Shown here piece by piece: positions 43,053 to 51,655 of a stretch of DNA of 64,000 bases. Position 1 is the first letter of the stretch; each line of letters opens with the position of its first letter. Source of the DNA: Kurthia massiliensis (GTDB lineage: Bacteria > Bacillota > Bacilli > Bacillales_A > Planococcaceae); assembly GCF_000285555.1 (NCBI RefSeq), contig NZ_HE611002.1, positions 17,609 through 81,608 on the forward strand, given 5' to 3'. A model generated the notes under the pieces. The model made no database searches. It had not been told where the DNA came from and was given only the letters and a program-made list of their open reading frames with translations. The position numbers and the translations under genes are program-made.

Positions 43053-43083
43053 AAAAAGACGTTCCGAGGAGCGTCTTTTTTTG
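43053..43083. terminator. bidirectional terminator between phosphatase and thioesterase genes
   Basis: The stem aaaagacgttcc/ggagcgtctttt with a 2-base loop is flanked by A-rich and T-rich runs, and lies between the convergent ends at 43009 and 43085. Confidence 0.85.
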
Positions 43084-43084
43084 T

Positions 43085-43570
43085 TTAAAAAAATGAATGG
43101 GGCATATCGCGTTTTGCTTTACGATGTGCACGACGCGCTGGACCTGATTCGAACAGATGACGTTCTTCGTTCGTTTCAGGGAAAACAGGTGCTACAGGTT
43201 GTGGTTCCCCTTTTTCATTTACGGCAACCATCGTAACGAACGATTCTGTTGTTAGTTTCGTATCATTCGTTTCAATGTCGCGCGCTTGCACGCGAATATA
43301 AATTTCCATCGATGAACGACCTGTATTGCTAACGACTGCTTCTAACTCTAAAATTTCACCAGAGTGTACAGGTGCATAAAAATCAACCGAATCAAACGAA
43401 GCAGTGACTGTTTCCATCTTCGCATGTTTCATCGATGTAATCGCCGCAATTTCATCAATATATGCAAGTATTTTTCCACCAAAAATTGTGTTCATATGAT
43501 TCGTGTCAGGTGGTAGTACAAGGTGTGTCTGAATTGTTCTTGAATGGCTCATAGGTACTTCTTGCAACAT
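43085..43570 (-). CDS. acyl-CoA thioesterase (hotdog fold)
   Basis: The 161-residue protein has the hotdog signature PPDTNHMNTIFGGKILAYID and a conserved GEILELEAVVSNTGRSSMEIY, as in the B. subtilis YkhA/BACH group that hydrolyses medium- and long-chain acyl-CoA. The C-terminal tail is basic (RRAHRKAKRD). GAGGCGG precedes the ATG by 6 bases. It is a single-gene unit. Confidence 0.88.
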   Translation of the reverse strand: MLQEVPMSHSRTIQTHLVLPPDTNHMNTIFGGKILAYIDEIAAITSMKHAKMETVTASFDSVDFYAPVHSGEILELEAVVSNTGRSSMEIYIRVQARDIETNDTKLTTESFVTMVAVNEKGEPQPVAPVFPETNEERHLFESGPARRAHRKAKRDMPHSFF

Positions 43571-43669
43571 TTTAAACCGCCTCTTTCTTTTTCATCTGTA
43601 TTCATCATATATATTAATCTGTACTAATTCAAACAATAAGCTTCACAATTTAGACAAATTTTTTCACAA

Positions 43670-43699
43670 AAAAAGCAGTGGGTTAACCCACTGCTTTTT
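43670..43699 (-). terminator. terminator containing the stop codon of the DUF779 gene
   Basis: A 30-base perfect palindrome (aaaaagcagtggg/cccactgcttttt around ttaa) on the minus strand is followed by T7. The TAA stop at 43683-43685 sits in its centre, so the last codons of the gene form half of the stem. Confidence 0.9.
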
Positions 43700-44072
43700 C
43701 ATTCGCGATAATTTGCTTCACTTCTTCGTATTCTTCGTCAGTAAAGACGCGTGCACGAATGAGAAAGCTCTTATTTTCAATCGATTCAATCGAAAAGCCG
43801 CTACCAAAACTGTCGACAACATCTAATACGTGTTGTGTATGTTTTGAATAATTGTACAAGTTTTCATGCATGTAAAACGGCACATCGCCGTCTACATAAC
43901 CGAGCAATACATCAATTTGCCCTGGCTTAAAATCTTCTTGTAACAAGCAAAGCGGTTTCGACCCTTCACAGCACCCACCTGACTGATGGAATGCAAAAGG
44001 CTGATCGTATTTATCTTTTAAAAACTTAATTAACGCTATCGCTTTATCGGTTGCAACAACACGTTCGACCAT
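43683..44072 (-). CDS. DUF779 protein, first copy
   Basis: This 129-residue protein starts MVERVVATDKAIALIKFLKD and has the conserved cysteine cluster QSGGCCEGSKPLC, which suggests metal binding. DUF779 genes are often next to aldehyde dehydrogenases, but their role is unknown. It lies 21 bases after the dehydrogenase gene in one unit. A paralogue (45715-46077) lies on the other side; the two share the MVERVVATD start, the GGCC cluster, DGDVxFYMHE and the F.TDEE tail. Confidence 0.85.
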   Translation of the reverse strand: MVERVVATDKAIALIKFLKDKYDQPFAFHQSGGCCEGSKPLCLLQEDFKPGQIDVLLGYVDGDVPFYMHENLYNYSKHTQHVLDVVDSFGSGFSIESIENKSFLIRARVFTDEEYEEVKQIIANEKAVG

Positions 44073-44093
44073 GTTGTTTCCTCTCCTTTCGGT

Positions 44094-45614
44094 TTAGAAG
44101 AAACCTTGAGGCTTTCGGTTGTAGCTAACAAGTAAGTTTTTCGTTTGTTGGTAGTGATCTAACATCATTTTGTGGTTTTCACGACCGATACCTGAAAGTT
44201 TATAACCACCGAAGGCAGCACCAGCTGGGTATTGGTGGTATGTGTTTGTCCATACGCGGCCCGCTTGAATCGCGCGGCCTGCACGGTAAGCGATATCGCC
44301 TGAACGAGACCATACACCAGCACCTAAGCCGTACTCTGTATCATTCGCAATTTCAATCGCTTCATCATAATCTTTAAATGTTGTTAGCGATAAAACTGGA
44401 CCGAAGATTTCTTCTTGGAAAATACGCATTTTGTTATGACCTTTGAAGATTGTAGGTTGGATGTAGAAACCATTTGCTAGGTCGCCATCTAACTTGTTCT
44501 CTTCGCCACCGACTAACACTTCTGCCCCCTCATCTTTACCGATTTGTAAGTACGATTTGATTTTTTCTTGTTGCTCATTAGAGTTTTGAGCGCCCATCAT
44601 CGTTTCTGTATCTAATGGGTTACCGATTTTAATCGCTTTAACGCGTTCAATCGCACGCTCCATGAATTTTTCGTAGATTGATTCTTGTACGATTGCACGT
44701 GATGGACAAGTACAAATTTCACCTGAGTTCAGTGCGAACATGACAAGACCTTCTACTGCTTTATCTAAAAATTCATCGTCTTCGTCCATAATATCCTCGA
44801 AGAAGATGTTCGGTGATTTACCACCTAATTCTAAAGTTACTGGAATAATGTTCTCAGTTGCATATTGCATAATTAAACGACCAACAGCCGTTGAACCTGT
44901 AAATGCTACTTTTGAGATTTTTTTGTTTGTCGCAAGTGCTTTACCTACTGTTGCACCAAAGCCGTTGACAACGTTGACAACACCTGGTGGTAGTAAGTCT
45001 TCGATTAGCTCGATTAGCACTAAAATAGAAGCTGGTGTTTGCTCTGCCGGTTTTAATACGACACAGTTACCTGCTGCTAGCGCCGGAGCGAGTTTCCAAA
45101 CAGCCATTAAAATTGGGAAGTTCCAAGGAATGATTTGGCCGACTACCCCTAGTGGCTCTTGGAAATGATAAGCAACTGTATCGTTATCAAGTTGCGTAAT
45201 GCTACCTTCTTGAGCGCGAATAGCTGCAGCGAAATAGCGGAAGTGATCTACTGCTAGCGGAATATCTGCATTTAACGTTTCGCGAACGGCTTTACCGTTA
45301 TCCCACGTTTCCGCAACTGCGATTAGCTCAAGGTTTTCCTCAATACGATCCGCAATTTTGTTTAAGATATTTGCGCGTTCTGCTGCAGACGTTTTACCCC
45401 AAGCTTCTTTTGCCGCGTGTGCCGCGTCAAGTGCTAGCTCGATGTCTTCCGCCGTTGATTTCGGTGCACGTGTGAACACTTCACCTGTAACAGGTGTTAC
45501 GTTGTCGAAGTACTCGCCTTTTACTGGCGGTGTCCATTTACCACCAATAAAGTTTTCGTACTGCTCTTTAAAATTAACTACTGCGCCATCTGTATTTGGA
45601 TTTGCATAAATCAT
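44094..45614 (-). CDS. NAD-dependent aldehyde dehydrogenase (acetaldehyde type)
   Basis: This 506-residue enzyme has the catalytic N165 (IIPWNFP), E262 ([10 protein letters not shown]) and C301 ([11 protein letters not shown]) of the family; the CTCPSR context is typical of the AldB/ExaC/AcoD group acting on short aliphatic aldehydes. It oxidises aldehyde to acid with NAD(P)+. It has its own SigA promoter with a palindrome at the expected start of transcription. DUF779 genes lie on both sides. Confidence 0.92.
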   Translation of the reverse strand: MIYANPNTDGAVVNFKEQYENFIGGKWTPPVKGEYFDNVTPVTGEVFTRAPKSTAEDIELALDAAHAAKEAWGKTSAAERANILNKIADRIEENLELIAVAETWDNGKAVRETLNADIPLAVDHFRYFAAAIRAQEGSITQLDNDTVAYHFQEPLGVVGQIIPWNFPILMAVWKLAPALAAGNCVVLKPAEQTPASILVLIELIEDLLPPGVVNVVNGFGATVGKALATNKKISKVAFTGSTAVGRLIMQYATENIIPVTLELGGKSPNIFFEDIMDEDDEFLDKAVEGLVMFALNSGEICTCPSRAIVQESIYEKFMERAIERVKAIKIGNPLDTETMMGAQNSNEQQEKIKSYLQIGKDEGAEVLVGGEENKLDGDLANGFYIQPTIFKGHNKMRIFQEEIFGPVLSLTTFKDYDEAIEIANDTEYGLGAGVWSRSGDIAYRAGRAIQAGRVWTNTYHQYPAGAAFGGYKLSGIGRENHKMMLDHYQQTKNLLVSYNRKPQGFF

Positions 45615-45650
45615 TATTAAGCTCGCTCCCTTACTATACTATTTTTAAAA

Positions 45651-45668
45651 AAACAGAAATTTCTGTTT
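45651..45668. promoter_or_regulatory. palindrome at the aldehyde dehydrogenase promoter, candidate operator
   Basis: The perfect 18-base palindrome aaacagaaatttctgttt begins 10 bases downstream of the -10 box, at the expected start of transcription. It has no loop and is a poor terminator, so a repressor site is a better reading. No matching regulator is adjacent. Confidence 0.5.
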
Positions 45669-45677
45669 CATGCTTTC

Positions 45678-45706
45678 ATTATCTACTAAAATCGCATTTT
45701 TTTCAA
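45678..45706 (-). promoter_or_regulatory. SigA-type promoter of the aldehyde dehydrogenase gene
   Basis: TTGAAA (45701-45706) and GATAAT (45678-45683) are 17 bases apart on the minus strand, about 64 bases before the gene and just after the second DUF779 gene. Confidence 0.75.
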
Positions 45707-45714
45707 ATCATTGC

Positions 45715-46077
45715 CTACTGGATTTGTGCTAATTGTTTTTCCTCTTCATCTGTAAAAGGTCGGCTACGTGTTAAAAATGCTTTTCCGAGTTCCGCTTCTA
45801 ACGAAAAGCCGCCCATTCCATTCGTCACATCTACGATTACTTGCGTATGCTTCATATATTCATACAAGCTTTCATGCATATAAAATGACACGTCACCATC
45901 GAGTTTACCGAGCAATAAATCGACGCTACCTTCTTTAAACTCACCTTCCTCATAACACATCGGTGCCGTACCATCACAGCAACCGCCTGATAAATGAAAG
46001 ACGAGCGCACCGTGATTTTCCTTCAGCTGTTGAATTACTTTCAATGCTTCATCTGTCGCGACGACACGTTCAACCAT
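45715..46077 (-). CDS. DUF779 protein, second copy
   Basis: The 120-residue protein starts MVERVVATDEALKVIQQLKE, with the cysteine cluster LSGGCCDGTAPMC and the DGDVSFYMHESLYEYMKHTQ stretch shared with the copy at 43683-44072. It lies upstream of the dehydrogenase on the same strand, with AGGAGG before the ATG. Two copies flanking one dehydrogenase suggest a local duplication followed by divergence. Confidence 0.85.
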   Translation of the reverse strand: MVERVVATDEALKVIQQLKENHGALVFHLSGGCCDGTAPMCYEEGEFKEGSVDLLLGKLDGDVSFYMHESLYEYMKHTQVIVDVTNGMGGFSLEAELGKAFLTRSRPFTDEEEKQLAQIQ

Positions 46078-46112
46078 ATTAAAAACCTCCTTTTTAGTTA
46101 TTTACCCGCATC

Positions 46113-46139
46113 TAAAAAGGACAAGCATATCACTTGTCC
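46113..46139 (-). terminator. intrinsic terminator after the methyltransferase gene
   Basis: GGACAAG, a 7-base loop, CTTGTCC and TTTTTA on the minus strand lie 80 bases after the methyltransferase stop and 36 bases before the second DUF779 gene. It could alternatively be an attenuator for the DUF779 gene. Confidence 0.7.
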
Positions 46140-46219
46140 TATCATTTACATTTGACGGAAAATCATTTAAACGCCGTGCAAGTTGTGAAACTTTTTACAA
46201 TGATACCGCTCATACAATA

Positions 46220-46816
46220 TTATATTTTTTCATAAATACATAATCGATCATTTGGTGATGCGATGAGCGATGGTGGCATTAAACATACTTTTACAAATTG
46301 AAAACTCGACCAATCTAGCAAGTCGATATACTCGAACATCGGAAAATAAACGATGATCGTCATACGTCTCGGATGTTTTTCATAAGACGCTTCGATGTTT
46401 GTAAGCACTGTTTTAAAAATGTCTGGGCTGAACGGATTGAAGAAGAAAAAAATAGAATCTGATTTTTGAATGCGGTAATGTTGTGCGAGTTCATGGCGAA
46501 ATGCAACCGGCCGTTCCCCATGCTTTTTACAATATAAATGACGATTCATATTCGCTACTTCGACGTGCAATGCGTTGTACTCTACACCTGTTGCAGGGAT
46601 GCCAAAACGGTAATTCATATAAATCGGCACGCGCCCTTTCCCGCTACCAAAGTCGATAAAATGGTCCGTTTCAGTTACCGTCAATTCATTTGCGAGCAAC
46701 TCGAGTACATCATATGACGTCGGTTCGTACGCATGATTTTCCGCCGCATATATGATGCTCGGTTCGTCTTGAAACGTTTGAATGCCTAATTGCTTTTCAA
46801 ATGTTCTTTCTGTCAT
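46220..46816 (-). CDS. class I SAM-dependent methyltransferase, unknown substrate
   Basis: This 198-residue protein has motif I DHFIDFGSGKGRVPIYM, an acidic GVEYNALHVE loop and FFFFNPFSPDIF at the position of the catalytic motif IV. The layout resembles the DOT1-like/rRNA methyltransferase branch, but the substrate cannot be assigned. The gene stands alone between a terminator and the non-coding block at 46905-47333. No ribosome binding site stronger than GAGGTGA is seen. Confidence 0.75.
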   Translation of the reverse strand: MTERTFEKQLGIQTFQDEPSIIYAAENHAYEPTSYDVLELLANELTVTETDHFIDFGSGKGRVPIYMNYRFGIPATGVEYNALHVEVANMNRHLYCKKHGERPVAFRHELAQHYRIQKSDSIFFFFNPFSPDIFKTVLTNIEASYEKHPRRMTIIVYFPMFEYIDLLDWSSFQFVKVCLMPPSLIASPNDRLCIYEKI

Positions 46817-46852
46817 GATTTCACCTCATATCTAGTATATCGATGAAACGGG

Positions 46853-46902
46853 AAAAAACCATCTATCCAACTGGTGTGCTCTCCAGTGTTAGATGGTTTT
46901 TT
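46853..46902. terminator. strong stem-loop terminator at the end of the non-coding block
   Basis: The outer stem aaaaaaccatcta/tagatggtttttt is extended by an inner CTGG/CCAG stem. T-runs exist on both strands. On the minus strand it would end an RNA coming from the 46905-47333 block; on the plus strand there is no gene upstream that needs it. Confidence 0.85.
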
Positions 46903-46904
46903 CC

Positions 46905-47333
46905 AAGCGTAAATATAAATTGGGTGGGTTATCACTGCTTATGAGCAGGATGAAAAAAATAGATGACTCGCAATTGCGAGCAATCGTATAGTTTGTTGAA
47001 TGATTTGTGTGGACGTACAAATCATTCCTATATATATGTTGTTGTCGCGTAATGTGTGCGGAAGTCGATCTTAGTGGACGTTAAGATCAACTCGTTACAC
47101 GACAACAGATAATCGATAGCGCGCAATATGGCTTCTTAGAAAAATGTCTCATATTGCCACTCGCGCATGACTGCTCGTAGAGATCAAATGAGTGGACGAT
47201 CGTTTGATCTATAGTTGCGGTAACATGTAAAGCCTCATTGCTTTCAAGTTCAAAGCGCGAATGGCTATCTTTATAGGGCGACGCTACTCTTCATAGTTGG
47301 CTTCTAATCCGATACTAGTCGCCGCCCTAGTCG
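46905..47333 (-). ncRNA. hairpin-rich non-coding block, candidate structured RNA
   Basis: No credible gene lies in these 429 bases, but they are packed with inverted repeats: 46967-46980 (CTCGCAATTGCGAG), 46998-47027 (11 perfect pairs), 47040-47107 (13 pairs with one mismatch, enclosing 47067-47088), 47119-47166, 47182-47209, 47232-47265 and 47274-47329. Three hairpins expose the same loop, CGTCCAC on the minus strand (8 bases ACGTCCAC in two of them). A terminator follows on the minus strand. I prefer the minus strand; no Rfam family is recognised. Confidence 0.6.
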
Positions 47334-47806
47334 TTATTGTTCAGTTGTACTTGTTAGCGTGTTTTCAATTTTATAATCCGCTTCAAGTCCTTGTAACCAT
47401 GTCGTATAATTCGCATTCATTTGTTCTGTAACATATGCTTCGCGAATGTCATCTTTCACGTCATCGTACGTTGCTTTTTTCGCTGCTTTCACACCCGTTA
47501 CATGAATGATGTGGTACCCGTATGATGATTTAACTGGCGCTGAAATGTCGCCTTTTTTCATCGAGAATGCAGCTTCTGCAAAGTTTTCATCCATATCAGC
47601 TTTCGCAAAGTAACCTAAGTCACCGCCGTCTGAGGAATCTGCATTGCATCTGTTAATTCATCTTGTGTAATTTTTACATCGCCGACTTTTGCGACGTATC
47701 CTTTATCGCTACCGACAAGGACATAAATGACGACACCGATCACAATTAAAATCATCAACGCAATAGCTGTAATGACAGTCGTTTTTCGTTTTGATTGATT
47801 CAACAA
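47334..47806 (-). pseudogene. PrsA/PpiC-type peptidyl-prolyl isomerase, internally deleted and frameshifted
   Basis: The first 63 codons (47615-47806) encode a membrane anchor (VITAIALMILIVIGVVIYVL) and the start of a foldase domain ([19 protein letters not shown]). The remainder, in another frame from about 47650 to 47334, reads [19 protein letters not shown] and continues into the end of a PpiC rotamase domain ([17 protein letters not shown]). About 150-200 residues normally between them are missing, with the junction near 47638-47645. It cannot make a working isomerase. The structured block follows directly. Confidence 0.85.
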
Positions 47807-47890
47807 TGAAACGCCTTTTCCTTTTTTCTATACATTTATCATAATGGGCGAATGTGTCAGCAAAATGTCAGCACATCGCGCGATTAAAAT

Positions 47891-49375
47891 TTAATTTTCT
47901 TCTAATTGCTTCGCTAAACTCACTTCAAACGTCGTACCTGTTTCATTACTTTTCACTAGTTTCAAATCACCTTTGAGCGATTGCGCCATCATTTTACTTA
48001 ACGCCAAACCGAGCCCTAAACCACGTACTGCATACTTTTTATTTTCACCGCGATAAAAACGTTCGAAAATAAATGGTTGCTCCGCTTCAGGAATGCCTTT
48101 TCCTTCATCAGTTACGCGCATGCGAATAAATTGCGGATCATCGATTAACGTAACGTTGATACGTCCAGCACCGTCCATCGCTTGCTTGGCATTCGTTAAA
48201 AGATTCGTCAAAATTTGTTGGAAGCGAACGCCGTCTAGCGGTAACAGTTGCGTCGTTTGTAGCAATTCTGTTTCTACTTGCACGTTGTCATCTTGCTGCG
48301 ACATCGACCATAGCATGATGGATTCCTTCACATAATGGTTAATATCATATGCTTGAATATTGACAGGTATCGCATTAACCGCAAATGAGTTAAAAGCGAG
48401 TAAATCACCGACCATCGTTTTCAATTTCGTCGTTTCACTTAGTGCCATTTTGACGAACGCTTTTTCTTCATCACCAGAGACGACATCATCTTTTACAGCT
48501 TGCAATAAGCCACTAATCGCTGTCACAGGTGTTTTCAATTCGTGCGTCACACCTGCAAGTAGCTCGGTACGCGTCGCTTCTAATTGTTTCAACCGACTCG
48601 CCATTTCATGAAACGAATCGAGCAATTCGTACACTTCTTGTTCTTTTACATCCATTGATAATGCAACATCATAGTTGCCATCTTTAATTTGTTGTGCTGC
48701 TTTTGCGACATCTTTAATCGGTTTCGATAAGCGGCGTGACAATAAATAAATCGCCAATGTACCGATGCAAGCAAGCGATAAAATAATGATCGCTAACTGT
48801 GTATATTCTTGGTCTACATGCGCGAGTATTTTTTTAGATTCCATTACAATGACATATCCGACAATTTTTTCGTCACTATCGGTAATCGTTTTGCGAACCG
48901 CATAATATTCCTCGCCGCCATCTGATACGACAAACTGTATAATATCTTCTTTTGACGTCATAAGTTTTTTCGGAATGTGATCGGTATAAAGCGCGACAGG
49001 ACTATTTGGTAGCATCGGCTTCATGTCGTCATTTTGTCGTGGCATATTTTTCGGCTCATTGCTCGATAAAATCGACCCTTTTTCATCAACGATATAAATT
49101 TTAGGATTAATCCCTAAGTTCGAAAGCGGTGTGCGTTCGCGGAAAATACCCGGTGCCTCGTGTGGATTCGTTAATGAAAATGAAATGCTACTCGCCATCT
49201 CATCTGCCATCACTTCTAACATGTCGACGCGGTTCATAAGCGTGTTGTGCTTCAACCACGTGACGGAAATAAACGCAACGATTAACAATCCGACAATTAA
49301 CGCAGCTAAATATCGCATCGTCCAATAACGTGCCAGTGGAACACGCTTTGGCGTACGACGTTTATTTTTGAACAT
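47891..49375 (-). CDS. sensor histidine kinase
   Basis: This 494-residue membrane kinase has TM1 (about 20-40), an extracellular sensor of some 150 residues, TM2 (about 193-213), HAMP (214-266), the phospho-acceptor H278 in GVTHELKTPVTAIS, the N box LLTNAKQAM and the G boxes DEGKGIPE and GLGLGLAL. It overlaps the response regulator gene by 14 bases. The signal is unknown; the sensor shows no match I recognise. Confidence 0.92.
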   Translation of the reverse strand: MFKNKRRTPKRVPLARYWTMRYLAALIVGLLIVAFISVTWLKHNTLMNRVDMLEVMADEMASSISFSLTNPHEAPGIFRERTPLSNLGINPKIYIVDEKGSILSSNEPKNMPRQNDDMKPMLPNSPVALYTDHIPKKLMTSKEDIIQFVVSDGGEEYYAVRKTITDSDEKIVGYVIVMESKKILAHVDQEYTQLAIIILSLACIGTLAIYLLSRRLSKPIKDVAKAAQQIKDGNYDVALSMDVKEQEVYELLDSFHEMASRLKQLEATRTELLAGVTHELKTPVTAISGLLQAVKDDVVSGDEEKAFVKMALSETTKLKTMVGDLLAFNSFAVNAIPVNIQAYDINHYVKESIMLWSMSQQDDNVQVETELLQTTQLLPLDGVRFQQILTNLLTNAKQAMDGAGRINVTLIDDPQFIRMRVTDEGKGIPEAEQPFIFERFYRGENKKYAVRGLGLGLALSKMMAQSLKGDLKLVKSNETGTTFEVSLAKQLEEN

Positions 49376-50039
49376 GTAACTGATATCCTAAACCGCGTAA
49401 CGTTCGAATTTCACCTTGTGTCTCAGGCCAATCTGCCAGCGCGCGGCGTAATCGTTTGACCGCTAAATCCACTGCGCGGTCGCTTCCTTCATATTCCCAG
49501 CCCCAGACGTTTTCGATTAGTTGTTCACGCGTGAACGTTTGGTTTGGATGTTCCGCTAAAAACATGAGCACCGATAAATCTCGCGGCGTTAATTCGATTT
49601 CATAACCATTTAAAAAAACTTCATGTGACTGCACGTTGATTTCTAACGTGCCAAATTGTTTTTTCGGGCCACTTTCGACCATCGTGCGGCGCAATACTGC
49701 TTTGACGCGTGCGATGACTTCTTCTCCTTCAAACGGTTTCGCAATATAGTCATCTGCGCCACCATTTAATCCGTCTAGTCGATATTGTACGTCCCCGAGT
49801 GCCGTTAACATAATGACTGGGCATTGACTCGTTTTTCGGATTTCCGCGAGTACGTCCCACCCACTTTTTTCAGGCAACATCACATCGAGCAACACTAAGT
49901 CCGGTTGCCACGCATGGAATTTCGCTAACGCTTCCGTTCCTGTATACGCCTGTTCCGTTAAAAATTGCACTTTCGCTAAATACGCTTTGAGCACTTGGCT
50001 AATCGCAAATTCATCTTCTACGATTAAAATTTTTTCCAT
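49362..50039 (-). CDS. OmpR-family response regulator
   Basis: This 225-residue regulator has a receiver domain with the acidic pair E8/D9, phospho-acceptor D52 (VLLDVMLPEKSG) and K in IAKPFEGEE, and a C-terminal winged helix (ELTPRDLSVLMFLAEHP, RTLRGLGYQL). I start it at MEKILIVEDE (50039), with AAAGGTGGG upstream. The target genes are unknown; the kinase partner follows in the same operon. Confidence 0.93.
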   Translation of the reverse strand: MEKILIVEDEFAISQVLKAYLAKVQFLTEQAYTGTEALAKFHAWQPDLVLLDVMLPEKSGWDVLAEIRKTSQCPVIMLTALGDVQYRLDGLNGGADDYIAKPFEGEEVIARVKAVLRRTMVESGPKKQFGTLEINVQSHEVFLNGYEIELTPRDLSVLMFLAEHPNQTFTREQLIENVWGWEYEGSDRAVDLAVKRLRRALADWPETQGEIRTLRGLGYQLHVQK

Positions 50040-50070
50040 CAAAAATCCCACCTTTATTCATCGTCTGTTG

Positions 50071-50093
50071 ATTGTAGCATTGCTTTATGTCCG
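50071..50093 (-). promoter_or_regulatory. possible extended -10 promoter of the two-component operon
   Basis: TACAAT (50071-50076) with TGC in front forms an extended -10 box on the minus strand, 32 bases before the regulator ATG. The -35 region is weak. Confidence 0.4.
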
Positions 50094-50102
50094 ATAAATG
50101 TC

Positions 50103-50133
50103 AAAAAAAAGACACCGCCGAAGCGATGTCTTT
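50103..50133 (-). terminator. intrinsic terminator after the symporter gene
   Basis: The minus-strand stem AAAGACATCGC, a TTCG tetraloop and GCGGTGTCTTT, followed by T5, lies 13 bases after the symporter stop. Confidence 0.92.
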
Positions 50134-50145
50134 GTACGTTTTTAA

Positions 50146-51459
50146 TTAGTGTTTTTTAGCGGCTTCTTTAGCTGCTAGTTCAGCTGCTTCATTTTCAAAG
50201 TAGTTGTTGTACTTATCCATATCAAGACGGCCTTCCCATTTCGCCATTACGAATGCTGCTAATGTGTTACCACATACGTTAACAACTGTACGCATCATAT
50301 CTAGTAGACGGTCAACACCAAGGATGAATGCTAAACCTTCTAATGGAATACCTACTGCACCAAGTGTTGAAAGAAGTACAACGAATGATACCCCTGGAAC
50401 ACCTGCGATACCTTTAGATGTCACCATTAATGTTAATACTAAAATGATTTGATCTGTTAATGATAAATCGATGTTGTACATTTGTGCGATGAATAAAGCT
50501 GCGATTGCTTGGTATAGTGTAGAACCATCAAGGTTGAATGAATAACCTGTTGGAATTACGAATGAACCGATATCTTTCGGTACACCAGCTTTTTCAGTTT
50601 TAATCATAATACGTGGTAATACTGATTCAGAACTTGAAGTTGAGTAAGCTAAAATTAATTCGTCTTTTAACATTTTCATAATGCGGAAAATGCTTAAGCC
50701 AACGATTTTAGCTGTAATACCTAATACGACAACGATGAAGAAGATCATCGCGAAGTATACAAGAATCATTAATTTACCTAATGGAATTAATGAAGATAAA
50801 CCGAACGTTGCCACAGTGTTTGCGATTAATGCGAATACACCGATTGGCGCGAATTTCATGATTGTGTTAGTTACCCAGAACATTGCGTCTGCAACGCCTT
50901 GTGCGAATGCTAGTACAGGTTTACCTTTTTCACCGATTGCAGCTACACCTAGCCCGAATAATACAGAGAAGAAGATGATTGGTAGCATGTCACCAGCTGC
51001 CATTGATGAAACGATGTTTGTCGGAACGATGCTGACGATCGTATCCATAATACCGTGGTGTTCTTTCGCCATTTCTTCTGAAGAATTGACGTAAGAAGAA
51101 ATATCACCTTTAGAAAGATCTTCCATATTAACGCCAACACCAAATTTCGTAATGTCCGCTAAGAAAATCCCTAAAATAATTGCGATTGTTGTAATAATTT
51201 CAAAGTACACAAGTGTTTTGATACCAAGTTTACCAACTTGATGTAATGAACCTTGACCTGCGACACCTACAATTAGTGTTGAAACGATAATTGGAACAAC
51301 GATCATTTTGATCATGCTCATGAAGATCGTTCCTAGTGGATAAACATATTTCGTAATGTTTTCGTTGCCATAGAATATTGCACCAACGATTACACCAAGA
51401 ATAAGACCGATTAAAATTTGCCAAGCTAGGCCCAATTTTTTACGCTTTTTCTTTTCCAT
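50146..51459 (-). CDS. dicarboxylate/amino acid:cation symporter (DAACS family)
   Basis: This 437-residue transporter has the family's eight membrane helices and two hairpins: the serine-rich AYSTSSSESVLPRIM (re-entrant loop 1), SFNLDGSTLYQAIAALFIAQ (helix 7 NxDG motif) and TSKGIAGVPGVSFVVL (loop 2). It resembles GltP/GltT/DctP proteins that import glutamate, aspartate or C4-dicarboxylates with Na+ or H+. The neighbouring GlnL/GlnK-like system and direct repeats in its promoter suggest regulated import. Confidence 0.88.
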   Translation of the reverse strand: MEKKKRKKLGLAWQILIGLILGVIVGAIFYGNENITKYVYPLGTIFMSMIKMIVVPIIVSTLIVGVAGQGSLHQVGKLGIKTLVYFEIITTIAIILGIFLADITKFGVGVNMEDLSKGDISSYVNSSEEMAKEHHGIMDTIVSIVPTNIVSSMAAGDMLPIIFFSVLFGLGVAAIGEKGKPVLAFAQGVADAMFWVTNTIMKFAPIGVFALIANTVATFGLSSLIPLGKLMILVYFAMIFFIVVVLGITAKIVGLSIFRIMKMLKDELILAYSTSSSESVLPRIMIKTEKAGVPKDIGSFVIPTGYSFNLDGSTLYQAIAALFIAQMYNIDLSLTDQIILVLTLMVTSKGIAGVPGVSFVVLLSTLGAVGIPLEGLAFILGVDRLLDMMRTVVNVCGNTLAAFVMAKWEGRLDMDKYNNYFENEAAELAAKEAAKKH

Positions 51460-51524
51460 CTATGAAGCCTCCTAACAGAGTATATAATTATTTTTCATAT
51501 CTACATAAAAAACTATAATCTTAT

Positions 51525-51561
51525 TCTATACCTCTCTTATAAAATCCGACATTATCCGACA
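51525..51561 (-). promoter_or_regulatory. direct repeats and -10 box upstream of the symporter, candidate regulator site
   Basis: On the minus strand TGTCGGAT occurs twice with a 10-base period (51554-51561 and 51544-51551), at the -35 position of a possible -10 box TATAGA (51525-51530). A poor -35 overlapped by direct repeats is typical of an activator-dependent promoter. The adjacent GlnL-like regulator is the natural candidate, although the known B. subtilis GlnL site differs. Confidence 0.5.
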
Positions 51562-51655
51562 GTTTTATTAAATAAAATTTTCAAAATAATTATTTCTTCA
51601 TAGTTTTTCTTGATGATAACCATGTATTATATCTATTTTCGAGATTGAAAAAGCG

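Noticed and set aside
46141..46219. Sigma-54 promoter (TTGCAC) upstream of the second DUF779 gene
   Set aside because: The -24 half is partly matched but the GC of the -12 element is missing and no AcoR-type activator gene is adjacent.
46998..47209. Three GTGGACG copies considered as a CRISPR or tandem repeat
   Set aside because: Only the loops match; the stems differ and spacing is irregular (65 and 118 bases). No cas genes are present.
46905..47333. Plus-strand CsrB-like RNA with GGA loops
   Set aside because: No plus-strand terminator follows and the prsA remnant runs opposite; kept only as an alternative to the minus-strand reading.
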